From assembly GCA_029861955.1 (NCBI GenBank), contig JAOTYK010000026.1, positions 1 through 50,614 of the forward strand: 50,614 nt of DNA. Direction: 5' to 3'. Both the position numbers and the translations under genes were made by a program. The DNA is from Acidobacteriota bacterium. Lineage in GTDB: Bacteria > Acidobacteriota > Polarisedimenticolia > Polarisedimenticolales > Polarisedimenticolaceae. Positions 24,460-33,173 of the stretch are shown piece after piece. The notes beneath the pieces were generated by a model. It saw nothing but the letters and a program-made list of their open reading frames with translations. It searched no databases and was not told where the DNA came from. The first letter of the stretch is position 1. Each line of letters opens with the position of its first letter.

Positions 24460-27050
24460 TCACGCTCCGAATAGAGCGCGTTCCACCAGCGATCGTCTTC
24501 CTTCAGCCAACGATCGAACCACGCCACGATGCTGCGAGACCAGACCGTGCGCTTGGCGTGATCGAGGATCCAATGATCCTCGCCTTCCACCTGTAGGTAC
24601 TCGACCTGTTTTCCGAGCAAACGTAGCGCGATAAAGAACTGATCGCTCTCACCGACCGGTACGTTGGTGTCGGAACGACCATGGGTGAGGAGCAGTGGCA
24701 CCTGGTGCTTGTCGGCGCGGAACAGTGGACTCTGGTCGACGTAGATATCCGATCGATTCCAGGGGTAGGAACCGGCCGTGGCCGCGCCGCTGTAGCTATA
24801 GCCCCAGTTCCCCTCACCCCAGTAGGATGAGATCGATGAGATCCCGGCATGGGCGACCGCGGCGGCAAATAGATCGGTCTTGGTCGTCAACAACATGGTC
24901 ATGAAGCCGCCGTACGATGCCCCGATGCATCCGACACGCTTGGGGTCGGCGGATGGGTGGGCGGCCAGGAATTTTTGCGTGCCCTCGATGATTTGATCGG
25001 CGGTCGTAATCCCCCAGTTGTTGACATGCTCGGCGGAGAACGATTGTCCATAGCCGGTCGCCCCGGAGGGTTGAGGGACGAACACGAGATAGCCCTGAGA
25101 AGCCCACCACTCCTTCGGGTAACGACCACCGAATGCGCGCGACACGGGAACGGTCCCGCCGTAGTAGTAGACGATGGTCGGGTACTTTTTCGCGGCGTCG
25201 AAGTTTGGCGGGTAATAGACACGTCCGTCGATTGCCTTGCCGCCCGTTGTTTCGAAACGGAACGGTTTCACCGTCCCTGGATTCAGAGCGTGAAACCACG
25301 TCTCGTTGGGGTGGTGCAACGGGGTGAGTGTGCCGTCTTCGAGATCGAGTCGCCGGAGCTGCTGCGGTGTCCAGACGGAGGTTCCCCTGACGAGGGCAAC
25401 CGATGCGGACTCGGCGAGGGTGAACGACTCCATCGCCTCGACGCCGGTGTCGAACTCGCTGTAGCTACCGTCAGCAGGATCGTACCGGTACAACTCGACA
25501 AGATCGCGATCCGTGCCGGTCAGATAGATCCGCCCATCGTGTCGACTCCAGACCGCGTTTTGAACTGCCGGATCGAAAATAAGGGTGATCGGATCGACCT
25601 CGTCTGTTCCACGATCCCAGATGAAGAGCTGCCCGTCGTAGCTGTTGGCAATCTGACCCTCTTCAACGTTCACGCCCCGACCCTCGAATTCGTCGGCGCG
25701 AGCTCCGATCAACAGCTTGTCGCCGACGGGTGCGTAGGAGACACCGTTCAGCCAACCAATCTCACGGAGTTTTGTCGCCTTACCGCTGGACAGTTCAAGC
25801 TCCCAGAGCTCGTTGCGGGAAAACGGAATTTCCTCGAGATCTTCGAAAAGACGGCTGAACAACAACCGCTTGCCGTCGGCGGAAATATCCTGCAGGGACG
25901 TCGTTTCATCTCCGGCCGTCAGCCTGCGCTGCACGCCGCTCGTCACGTCGACCCAGTGGAGATAACTCTTGTTGCGATAGGTCGCCTGGCGGTCCATCAG
26001 TCCTTCGAGAAGCTTGACGCCCCGCTTGTCCTTCTCTGCCTTCACCTGGGTGGTGAAGACGATCCCGGTGCCGGTCGGTGACCAGCGATAGCTCTGAAGC
26101 TCCTTGACACCTTCAAGGAGGGCACGAACGCTACCGGAATCCAATTCGTAGACGAAGAGGGTCTTGCCGGCGTCTTTTCCCGGCGTCGAGGCAAGATAGG
26201 CAATGCGGCTGCCATCCGGGCTCCAGCTGACCTGGCTGGCGCCGCTCATTCCCCGCCAACTCATGACCGTTCGATCCGGAGAGAGCGCACGGATTTCGAT
26301 CCAGGACTCGCGATCGTGGGTCCCCGGCCGGATGCGGCTGACGTTCCGGACATAGCGCGTACCGTCGGGTGACAGCGCAAGCGAGCTGATCGTCGGCGCG
26401 TCGGTCACGTCTCGGAATTCCACCGCACGCTGGGGGTTGGCGGAGAAGCCTGCTCCCGCCAACGACGGCTGATCACCGTGAAGGGTCACGCCGACGGTCC
26501 AGTCTTTCTTGCGCTCGGGATCGAACACGGTCTTCACCAGGATCGTGTGGGTGCCTGGATCCAACTCCACTTCCTTCTTGATCTCGTCGTCTGCGCTGTC
26601 GCCGCCGCCGGAAACCAGCGGCTTGCCGTCGAGCCACAATCGCCGGGGATGGGCGCCCGTTAGTTCGATCTCTACCTTGGCGAATGCCGGCGTCGTCACG
26701 TAGGTCGCCGCCCAGCCGACCTGCGAGAGATCTTCCGCGGCGGGGCGTTCGAACGATACCCGGCCGTCCTTGACGCCGGAAACCTCGCTCCAGGCCAGGG
26801 GCCCGATCGCCTTCAGTCCCGCGCTGGGTTCCAGGAACGGATCGGGTAAGTGCGTTGCGTCGAGAAGGTCGGCGACCTTCGGCGCCTCGTCGAAGACGGC
26901 ATGGGCGTGACCGACGGGACCGAGCGTCAGCCACTGCGTCGCCTGGAGTGTCGGAGGAGCCGGTTCCTTCTTGCCGCGAGCCTCGACGACGCCAACGACC
27001 AACAAGAGTGCCAACAACCCACCGCCCGCGCGCACCAAGCCGTTCCACAT
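24456..27050 (-). CDS. secreted prolyl-oligopeptidase-family (S9) serine peptidase
   Basis: This is an 864-residue exported peptidase. A signal peptide occupies about 1-25 (hydrophobic LLALLLVVGVVEA). The middle is a beta-propeller with WD40-like beta-strand repeats (SLALSPDGTRYVRNVS, QVSWSPDGSRIAYLAS and YRWSPTGTGIVF). The C-terminal alpha/beta-hydrolase domain has nucleophile Ser712 (GASYGGF), Asp in GRSDTNVPV and His in GEDHWILD. Such enzymes cleave short peptides from the N terminus as dipeptidyl or oligopeptidases; exact specificity cannot be read. I chose the ATG at 27050 because AAGGG/GGAGGAG precedes it; the frame stays open to 27119. The two convergent stops overlap in CTAG. Confidence 0.93.
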   Translation of the reverse strand: MWNGLVRAGGGLLALLLVVGVVEARGKKEPAPPTLQATQWLTLGPVGHAHAVFDEAPKVADLLDATHLPDPFLEPSAGLKAIGPLAWSEVSGVKDGRVSFERPAAEDLSQVGWAATYVTTPAFAKVEIELTGAHPRRLWLDGKPLVSGGGDSADDEIKKEVELDPGTHTILVKTVFDPERKKDWTVGVTLHGDQPSLAGAGFSANPQRAVEFRDVTDAPTISSLALSPDGTRYVRNVSRIRPGTHDRESWIEIRALSPDRTVMSWRGMSGASQVSWSPDGSRIAYLASTPGKDAGKTLFVYELDSGSVRALLEGVKELQSYRWSPTGTGIVFTTQVKAEKDKRGVKLLEGLMDRQATYRNKSYLHWVDVTSGVQRRLTAGDETTSLQDISADGKRLLFSRLFEDLEEIPFSRNELWELELSSGKATKLREIGWLNGVSYAPVGDKLLIGARADEFEGRGVNVEEGQIANSYDGQLFIWDRGTDEVDPITLIFDPAVQNAVWSRHDGRIYLTGTDRDLVELYRYDPADGSYSEFDTGVEAMESFTLAESASVALVRGTSVWTPQQLRRLDLEDGTLTPLHHPNETWFHALNPGTVKPFRFETTGGKAIDGRVYYPPNFDAAKKYPTIVYYYGGTVPVSRAFGGRYPKEWWASQGYLVFVPQPSGATGYGQSFSAEHVNNWGITTADQIIEGTQKFLAAHPSADPKRVGCIGASYGGFMTMLLTTKTDLFAAAVAHAGISSISSYWGEGNWGYSYSGAATAGSYPWNRSDIYVDQSPLFRADKHQVPLLLTHGRSDTNVPVGESDQFFIALRLLGKQVEYLQVEGEDHWILDHAKRTVWSRSIVAWFDRWLKEDDRWWNALYSERD

Positions 27051-27109
27051 GCCCTTCTCCTCCCGGGGGAATCCGTATCGACGGAGTATAGGCGAACTCC
27101 GATCGGAAG

Positions 27110-27144
27110 ATGGGGACACCGGGAGATCCTCCCGGTGTCCCCAT
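27110..27144. repeat. perfect 16-bp inverted repeat upstream of the S9 gene
   Basis: Arms 27110-27125 and 27129-27144 are exact reverse complements around a 3-base loop (ATC). Neither strand has a following T-tract, so it is not a standard terminator. It could be a REP-like palindrome, an operator over the peptidase promoter, or an RNA hairpin. The arms begin ATGGGGACACC, which resembles the ends of some IS200/REP-type elements in general appearance only. Confidence 0.7.
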
Positions 27145-27414
27145 GGGCTGCCTCGTCAACGCTTCTGCGATCGATCTCGCGAAACGAATCGCGACGGAAC
27201 CGGTCCGTTACGCCGCTCTCCATCCTTGAGATCTATCGACTCGATCGGGTGGACTCAGTTGGGGCGAAGCGTCCACCCGACGATGCCGCGACAAACCACG
27301 GCACCAAGATCCGCTGAACCGTTCATTGCTGAGCCGGGAGTTGGGTCTCTGCGCGACGATCACTCCGCGCCGAATGCTGTATTCGTGCCGCGGCCACGGA
27401 CGGGATCTTGAAAC

Positions 27415-27462
27415 AAAAAAATGGGGCGGTACGCAAAGAGGGGCATCACCTGCGTACCGCCC
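27415..27462 (-). terminator. Rho-independent terminator of the LysR gene
   Basis: On the minus strand a perfect 12-base-pair stem (27424-27435 with 27451-27462) with a 15-base loop is followed by a seven-T tract (27415-27421). It lies about 90 bases beyond the LysR stop. Confidence 0.88.
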
Positions 27463-27554
27463 GCCTGCAGAGACCTTACGTAACTCTTCTACGTTTGTAG
27501 GCCGGCCGTGGTGCGTGCGATCCTTAGCTATTGCTGCACGCGCACCGCGGAGGG

Positions 27555-28472
27555 TCAACTCGACCGGCTTCGGCCCAGTTCCTCGAGGAGACGGTCGACC
27601 GTGGCCGGTAGAGGCGCACCGTCCCGAACCGCTGCCGAATACGCGACATCGCCGATACTGGAGACAGGCGTGACGCGACATCCCGGAGGCTCGCGACGGG
27701 CGTCGAAGGCGACACGGGGAACCGGCGCCACACCAAGACCGGCGGCAACGAACCGACGAACAAGCGAGAGGTTTCCCACTTCGATGGTGGGACGGAACGC
27801 CAGTCCGGCGGCGGCGAATTCACGCTCGAGATGACGACGAAACGCGGAACCCGGCTGGAGTGACACCACCCGCGATTGACTCACCGATCGTAACGTGAGA
27901 CGCCGTACGGTCGTTCCACGGGGCGGCGCCGGTTGCAACAAGACGACCGGAGTCTGAAGCAACCGGTCCTTGCGGATTCCCCGCAGCCGAGGGCCCTGTC
28001 CGTCGACGGGCTCGTCGACGACAAGTGCCAGATCGATCTCGCCATCACGTAGTGCCTTCAGTAGGACCGGCCCCGGCCCCTCCCGGAGATGAAGCTCGGT
28101 CTCGATGCCTCCGCGACCGAGCCGCGCCAAGGCCGCGGGGAGTAACTCTCGACCCAGCGCGTCCCCCGCTCCGACCCGCAAGACCGATCGGCCCTCGTCT
28201 ACCACTCCCGCGAGTCGACCGAGTTCGTCCAGTCCCGCCAGAACGGTCTCGGCCGTCGGCAGCAGACGGGCCCCCTCGGGGGTCAACTCCATCCCCCGCG
28301 CGACTCGCCGGAAGAGCCGGGTGTTCCAGCGACGCTCCAGCCCGTCGATCCTCGAGCTGACGCTGGGTTGGGTGCGACCGAGCGTTTCCGCGGCGGCGGT
28401 GACACTACCGTGACGTGCGACGGAGACGAACGCGTGAAGCATTCCTAGATATAGATGTTCTCTATGGCTCAT
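27555..28472 (-). CDS. LysR-family transcriptional regulator
   Basis: This is a 305-residue regulator. The winged helix-turn-helix is at about 10-68: AAAETLGRTQPSVSSRIDGLE is the recognition region. An effector-binding domain follows from about 90 (LRVGAGDALGRELLPAAL, LREGPGPVLLKALRDGEIDLALV and AAGLGVAPVPRVAF). The ATG at 28472 gives the usual N-terminal length, though no ribosome site is seen. It is divergent from purL across an AT-rich stretch, a typical LysR layout, but the target and co-inducer are not recognisable. An independent terminator follows it. Confidence 0.9.
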   Translation of the reverse strand: MSHREHLYLGMLHAFVSVARHGSVTAAAETLGRTQPSVSSRIDGLERRWNTRLFRRVARGMELTPEGARLLPTAETVLAGLDELGRLAGVVDEGRSVLRVGAGDALGRELLPAALARLGRGGIETELHLREGPGPVLLKALRDGEIDLALVVDEPVDGQGPRLRGIRKDRLLQTPVVLLQPAPPRGTTVRRLTLRSVSQSRVVSLQPGSAFRRHLEREFAAAGLAFRPTIEVGNLSLVRRFVAAGLGVAPVPRVAFDARREPPGCRVTPVSSIGDVAYSAAVRDGAPLPATVDRLLEELGRSRSS

Positions 28473-28549
28473 ATTGGTTAAATCACTTTGATTTATATCA
28501 GAATTCGGGGAAAGATAGTCGCGAATCCCTTCCCGCAGACGAGGTCGCC
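28473..28549. promoter_or_regulatory. AT-rich divergent control region between LysR gene and purL
   Basis: This 77-base region is visibly AT-richer than its surroundings. It contains a short inverted repeat TGAT-TTAT-ATCA at 28489-28500. LysR proteins commonly bind a T-N11-A dyad in such divergent gaps, so this repeat is a candidate site; promoter boxes could not be fixed with confidence. Confidence 0.35.
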
Positions 28550-31500
28550 ATGGTTACTCGGTTGGAAATCGGAACTCACGCCGGGCTGCAGGATCCCCGA
28601 GGAGCCAAGGCAGCCCACCGCGTTCGGTCCTTTCTCAACATTCCCGTGGAGCGGATCGAAACCTGCGATGTCTATCGGATCGACGCGGATCTTTCGGGAG
28701 ACGACGCCCGGCGAGTCCTTCGAGAATTGGTCGATCCCGTCTCCCAGCGCGGAGCACTGAATCGTCTAGAGACCGACACCGCGGATCAGATCGTCTGTGT
28801 CGGTTACAAGCCCGGCGTGACGGACCCGGTGGGAAAGAGTGCGCGGGTCGCCATCGAGGACACTCTGGGACGAGCGCTCGGCGATGACGCCACGGTCTAT
28901 ACCAGCCAACTCTATCGACTCCATGGCGTCGACGGAGAACAGGCCCGTCGAATCGCTGAGGAGCTGCTTGCCAACCCCGTGATTCAGACGATCGAGATCC
29001 TGGACCACCGCGCGTGGCTCGAACTGAAACCGGATCTCGAAGTGCCTCGGGTCACGAGTGACGGACGCCCTCCCGTACGCTGTGTCGATCTTGGCGGAGA
29101 CGCCGCCGAGCTCGAACGGATCAGTCGCGAGGGTCTTCTTGCGTTGACTATTCGGGAGATGACGACCATCCGCGATCACTTCGTCGCAGCCGCGGCCGAT
29201 CCCCGTCGTCAGGCGGCGGGTCTCGTGGCGTCGCCGACCGATGTCGAACTGGAGTGCCTCGCGCAGACGTGGAGCGAGCACTGCCAGCACAAGATCTTCA
29301 ATGCGACGGTCACCTATCACGAACAGGGACACGCCCCGGAAACGATCCCCTCACTGTTCAAGCAGTTCATTCGCGGTGCCACGGAGAATATCGACCGGGA
29401 GGTCATCAAGCAGACCGGAGAGTCCTGGCTGGTGTCGGTCTTTCATGACAACGCCGGCGTGGTGACGTTCGACGATGAGCGACACCTGGTCTACAAGGTC
29501 GAGACACATAACTCCCCATCGGCGTTGGACCCCTACGGCGGCGCGATGACCGGGATCGTCGGCGTCAATCGCGACCCGTTCGGCACGGGGATCGGCTCCG
29601 ATCTCATCGCAAACGTCTGGGGATACTGTTTCGCTTCGCCGTTTTATGACGACAAACTTCCGGGCGGACTGCTTCACCCACGTCGTGTCCGCGACGGGGT
29701 GCACCAAGGCGTCATCGACGGCGGCAACCAGAGTGGCGTGCCCTACAGTCGCGGCTTCGAGGTCTTCGACGAAAGGTACCTCGGCAAACCGCTCGTGTTC
29801 TGTGGAACCGTCGGGTCCCTGCCCGTCACCGTCGCCGGCAAACCCGGCGAAGAGAAGGCGGCGCGGCCCGGCGACCTAATCGTCATGACCGGCGGACGAA
29901 TCGGCGCCGACGGGATCCACGGTGCGACGTTCTCGTCGGCCGCCCTCGATGAAACCGCACCGGTCCAGGCGGTACAGATTGGCGACCCCATTACCCAGAA
30001 GATGATGTTCGACTTTCTGATCGAAGCCCGCGATGCGGGTCTCTACTGTGCGATCACCGACAACGGGGCCGGTGGGCTGTCGTCGTCGGTCGGCGAGATG
30101 GCGGAGGCCAGTGGGGGAGCTCGATTGGACCTGGAACGGGCGCCACTGAAGTACCAGGGGTTGGCGCCGTGGGAGATCCTGGTTTCCGAGGCCCAGGAAC
30201 GCATGACGCTTGCCGTACCTCCCAAAGACCTCGACGCCTTGCTGGAGTTGGCGCGGCGACGTCAGGTGGAGGCGACGGTACTCGGCGAGTTTACCGATGA
30301 CGGCAACTTCCACGTAACCTACGGCGACGAGACGGTTGCCCTGCTTTCCATGGAGTTCCTCCATGAGGGCGCGCCGGATCTCGAACTGACCGCCCGTTGG
30401 GAGCGACGCACGTTCGAGGAGCCGGACGTGGGTCGTGACGAGGACCTCGCCGGGACACTCGTAGAGATGGTGGGTCGCCTCAATCTCTGCTCCGGGGAGA
30501 CGAAGGCCCGACACTACGATCACGAGGTCAAGGCCCTCAGCGTGATCAAACCGTTCATCGGTGCCGGGCGGGACATTCCGGCCGACGCCACGGTTTCGCT
30601 TCTAAGGCATGGCTCGTTGCGCGGGTTCGTCCTCAGCGAGTCGATCCAACCGTTCCTTTCGGATCTCGATTCCTATGCCATGTCCCAGACGGTCGTGGAC
30701 GAGGCGGTCCGACGACAGATCTGCGCGGGAGCCAGGCTCGATCGGATCGCGCTCCTCGACAACTTCTGCTGGCCCGATCCGGTGCAATCCGTCGGAACTC
30801 CCGATGGCGAATACAAGATGGCCCAACTGGTCCGTTCGTGCCGGGGTCTGCATGACGCGGTCCTGGCCTACGGAACACCGCTGATCTCCGGCAAGGACTC
30901 GATGAAGAACGACTCCACGATGGGTGGCGTGAAGATCAGTGTGCCGGCAACGCTGCTGGTGTCCGCGATCGGGCAGATTGACGATGTGCGGAATGCGTTG
31001 ACGCTGGAGCCGCGACACGTCGGCGATCGGGTCTACCTGCTGGGTACGACACGATGCGATACGGGTGGAAGCGAGTACCTTCGTCTACTCGGTGCGCGCG
31101 ATGGCGTTCCCCGGGAGATCGGAGCGCCGGCCCCCTACATCGGCAATCGAGTGCCTCAGGTCCGCCTGGAGGAGACCATTCCGATGTACCAGGCGACGGC
31201 GGACGCGTGCTCCCGTGGTCTCGTCCAATCGATCTCGACACCCGGACGAGGCGGCCTAGGCCTAACCCTCGTCCGCATGCTTCTTGCGGCGGAAGACCTC
31301 GGTCTGGATATCGACCTGTCTCCGTGTGCCGATCTCCAATCACTCCCTGCCGATGTCGCTTTGTTTTCGGAGTCCAATGGTCGATTCGTCGCGACGGTCC
31401 GACCCGAGGATGCACCGGCATTTGAATCCATGTTTGCCGGCCTGCTCTGTCGTCCGATCGGAGACGTCGTAATTGGCGGTGAGCTGCGTATCAGCGACGC

Positions 31501-31573
31501 CGACCGCGAGTGGCTGTCCGTCGACGCAGCGACACTCCGTCACGCGTTCAAGGAGACACTTTCCCATGCCTGA
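28550..31573 (+). CDS. purL: phosphoribosylformylglycinamidine synthase, PurS-like/PurL synthase chain
   Basis: PurL makes formylglycinamidine ribonucleotide from FGAR, glutamine-derived ammonia and ATP in purine synthesis. The 1007-residue chain is longer than the usual 730-residue small PurL. An N-terminal PurS-like region (about 1-215) precedes the linker with TWSEHCQHK (Trp241) and the ATP/FGAR site with ETHNSPS (318-324). It lacks the glutaminase domain, which is encoded by the next gene. So the organisation lies between the three-subunit PurS/L/Q and the single-chain enzyme, as reported for some deltaproteobacteria. The ATG at 28550 has GAGG 5 bases upstream; the open frame extends upstream to 28415 inside the LysR gene without similarity. 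Confidence 0.95.
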   Translation: MVTRLEIGTHAGLQDPRGAKAAHRVRSFLNIPVERIETCDVYRIDADLSGDDARRVLRELVDPVSQRGALNRLETDTADQIVCVGYKPGVTDPVGKSARVAIEDTLGRALGDDATVYTSQLYRLHGVDGEQARRIAEELLANPVIQTIEILDHRAWLELKPDLEVPRVTSDGRPPVRCVDLGGDAAELERISREGLLALTIREMTTIRDHFVAAAADPRRQAAGLVASPTDVELECLAQTWSEHCQHKIFNATVTYHEQGHAPETIPSLFKQFIRGATENIDREVIKQTGESWLVSVFHDNAGVVTFDDERHLVYKVETHNSPSALDPYGGAMTGIVGVNRDPFGTGIGSDLIANVWGYCFASPFYDDKLPGGLLHPRRVRDGVHQGVIDGGNQSGVPYSRGFEVFDERYLGKPLVFCGTVGSLPVTVAGKPGEEKAARPGDLIVMTGGRIGADGIHGATFSSAALDETAPVQAVQIGDPITQKMMFDFLIEARDAGLYCAITDNGAGGLSSSVGEMAEASGGARLDLERAPLKYQGLAPWEILVSEAQERMTLAVPPKDLDALLELARRRQVEATVLGEFTDDGNFHVTYGDETVALLSMEFLHEGAPDLELTARWERRTFEEPDVGRDEDLAGTLVEMVGRLNLCSGETKARHYDHEVKALSVIKPFIGAGRDIPADATVSLLRHGSLRGFVLSESIQPFLSDLDSYAMSQTVVDEAVRRQICAGARLDRIALLDNFCWPDPVQSVGTPDGEYKMAQLVRSCRGLHDAVLAYGTPLISGKDSMKNDSTMGGVKISVPATLLVSAIGQIDDVRNALTLEPRHVGDRVYLLGTTRCDTGGSEYLRLLGARDGVPREIGAPAPYIGNRVPQVRLEETIPMYQATADACSRGLVQSISTPGRGGLGLTLVRMLLAAEDLGLDIDLSPCADLQSLPADVALFSESNGRFVATVRPEDAPAFESMFAGLLCRPIGDVVIGGELRISDADREWLSVDAATLRHAFKETLSHA

Positions 31574-32384
31574 GAACAACAGCCGTGTCCGGGTCTTGAT
31601 CTTGACCGGTCTCGGACTCAACTGTGAGGCCGAGACCGAGGCCGCCTTCCAGATGGTGGGGGCCAGCCCCCAACGAGTTCATCTCCTGGATGTGCTCGAC
31701 GGTCGTGGCCCACGACTGAAAGAGTTTCACGTGCTGGCGTTCATCGGAGGCTTCGCGTTCGGGGACCATCTCGGCGCCGGATTCGTCTTCGCCAACAAGA
31801 TCCGTTGGCGACTCTACGACCAGCTGCTCGAGTTCATCGAGGGCGGCGGCTATTCGATTGGCATCTGTAACGGCTTTCAGACCATGGTCCGACTGGGCCT
31901 GCTTCCCGGACTCGACGGCGACTATCGGACTCCACGAGCGACACTGGCCCCGAATGACCGACTTGGCTATCGGGACGACTGGGTGACCCTCGGGTTCCGC
32001 GAGGACTCCCCGTGTGTCTGGACCGCCGGACTCGGCCGCATGGATCTCCCCACACGACACGGCGAGGGCAAGTTTCTTGCCGAGAGTCCCGAGCTTCTGG
32101 AACGTCTCGATGCGACGGGACAGCTGGTAGCCCGCTACCTCGATGACAATGGCCAACCGACGGAATCTTGGCCGGCCAACCCCAACGGTTCTCGGGGGGG
32201 GGTCGCCGGACTCTGTGACCCCTCGGGGCGGCTGTTTGGCCTGATGCCGCATCCCGACGCCTACCTCTACCCCTTCCACCACCCGCGCTGGCGAGCGCAG
32301 CAGGATCAGGGCCGACTGCCGGATGAGGGTGCAGGTCTGGCCATTTTCAGGAACGGGGTCGAAGCGGCAGCCCGTTCGCTCTGA
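31566..32384 (+). CDS. purQ: phosphoribosylformylglycinamidine synthase, glutaminase chain (PurQ)
   Basis: This is a class I glutamine amidotransferase that feeds ammonia to PurL. It has 272 residues, longer than small PurQ (about 225) and like the glutaminase domain of large PurL. The oxyanion motif GGFAFGDHLGAG is at about 61-72, the nucleophile is Cys101 in GICNGFQ, and the catalytic His is in LMPHPDAYLYP near the C terminus. Its ATG lies within the end of purL (8-base overlap), so synthesis of the two chains is coupled. No terminator is evident after it. Confidence 0.95.
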   Translation: MPENNSRVRVLILTGLGLNCEAETEAAFQMVGASPQRVHLLDVLDGRGPRLKEFHVLAFIGGFAFGDHLGAGFVFANKIRWRLYDQLLEFIEGGGYSIGICNGFQTMVRLGLLPGLDGDYRTPRATLAPNDRLGYRDDWVTLGFREDSPCVWTAGLGRMDLPTRHGEGKFLAESPELLERLDATGQLVARYLDDNGQPTESWPANPNGSRGGVAGLCDPSGRLFGLMPHPDAYLYPFHHPRWRAQQDQGRLPDEGAGLAIFRNGVEAAARSL

Positions 32385-32442
32385 CACCCACCCATACAGG
32401 TGAACTCCTGCCGCGCACGTACTTTCGTGGTACGTTTTCAAC

Positions 32443-33159
32443 ATGTCCGAACAACGCGACCCCACGGTTCCCCGTCCAAGACAGGGCCGTCAGCTCAAGC
32501 GACTTCGCTACGACGAGACGTTGTGGGCCAAGATCGTTGCGCTCTGGCATCGCGAGCGGGTCCGCGAGGAGTACGAAGCGTCGGGCTGGGAACGAAGCCA
32601 GGCCCGCAAGAAGGCCAATCAGGAGGCGCTCGAGGTGGCCCGCCAGAACGGCTGGCGTGGCGAGATGGCAGACCTCAAGGGTGACCTGGCCCAACTCCTG
32701 ACCAGTGACCTCCCATCCCTCGGCCGACGAACCGGTGGGCAATACTGGGAGGAGATGCTGCGGGATGACCTTCTGGCCCTGTTGGGTCACGACCCCGCGA
32801 TGTTACGCACTCAGCTGATGACCTATCTCCGCGACGAGGTCCGCATCCGCGGTCGTTTCAGCGGACGCGAGGGCTTCTACAAGATGGCGTTGATCATCAG
32901 CTACACGCCCTGCATGGATCATATCGATCACCGAAATGCCTTCGTCGAAGCGCTGACGGAGATCGGTCACGACGAAGAGTTCTGCGACCCCGAGCTGTTC
33001 AAGGTGTTGATGAAATTCCTACGCGCCTACACGCACAAGCCTTTCGAAACACGGCTTGGCCTCAGCATGCCCGGCACGGAGCCCAAACGGTTCGGGCTTG
33101 CGGAACGTGGTCGGCGCTGGCTGTTCGGGCAACCGAAATCGCCGCGCGCGTCTCGTTAG
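32443..33159 (+). CDS. hypothetical protein, 238 residues
   Basis: I do not recognise this protein. It is soluble, Arg/Glu-rich and lacks a signal peptide or membrane helix. The N-terminal half is helical and highly charged (KIVALWHRERVREEYEASGW, ARKKANQEALEVARQ). A compact hydrophobic part follows (YKMALIISYTPCMDHIDHRN), then FCDPELFKVLMKFLRAY. The C terminus is basic. The coding bias is like that of the neighbours and the frame is uninterrupted, so it is a real gene. It stands alone, 58 bases after purQ and convergent with ilvE with a 14-base gap. A nucleic-acid or ribosome-associated role is conceivable from the charge, but nothing shows it. Confidence 0.75.
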   Translation: MSEQRDPTVPRPRQGRQLKRLRYDETLWAKIVALWHRERVREEYEASGWERSQARKKANQEALEVARQNGWRGEMADLKGDLAQLLTSDLPSLGRRTGGQYWEEMLRDDLLALLGHDPAMLRTQLMTYLRDEVRIRGRFSGREGFYKMALIISYTPCMDHIDHRNAFVEALTEIGHDEEFCDPELFKVLMKFLRAYTHKPFETRLGLSMPGTEPKRFGLAERGRRWLFGQPKSPRASR

Positions 33160-33173
33160 ACCTGACGACGAAC

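Larger units (their letters stand above)
27051..27554. other. non-coding gap rich in hairpins
   Basis: This gap of 504 bases between the S9 peptidase start and the LysR stop has no supported gene. It holds three perfect inverted repeats: a 16-bp stem at 27110-27144, a 9-bp stem at 27246-27279 with a 16-base loop, and the 12-bp terminator stem at 27424-27462. A minus-strand TATACT box (27085-27090) may serve the peptidase gene, in which case the 16-bp repeat overlaps its -35 position. No tRNA-like fold is visible. Confidence 0.6.

Noticed and set aside
24957-26081. Plus-strand 374-codon frame antisense to the S9 peptidase
   Set aside because: No family pattern, and the sense gene is certain.
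27246-27279. Possible tRNA gene in the gap
   Set aside because: The 9-bp stem and 16-base loop do not form a cloverleaf and there is no T-loop sequence.
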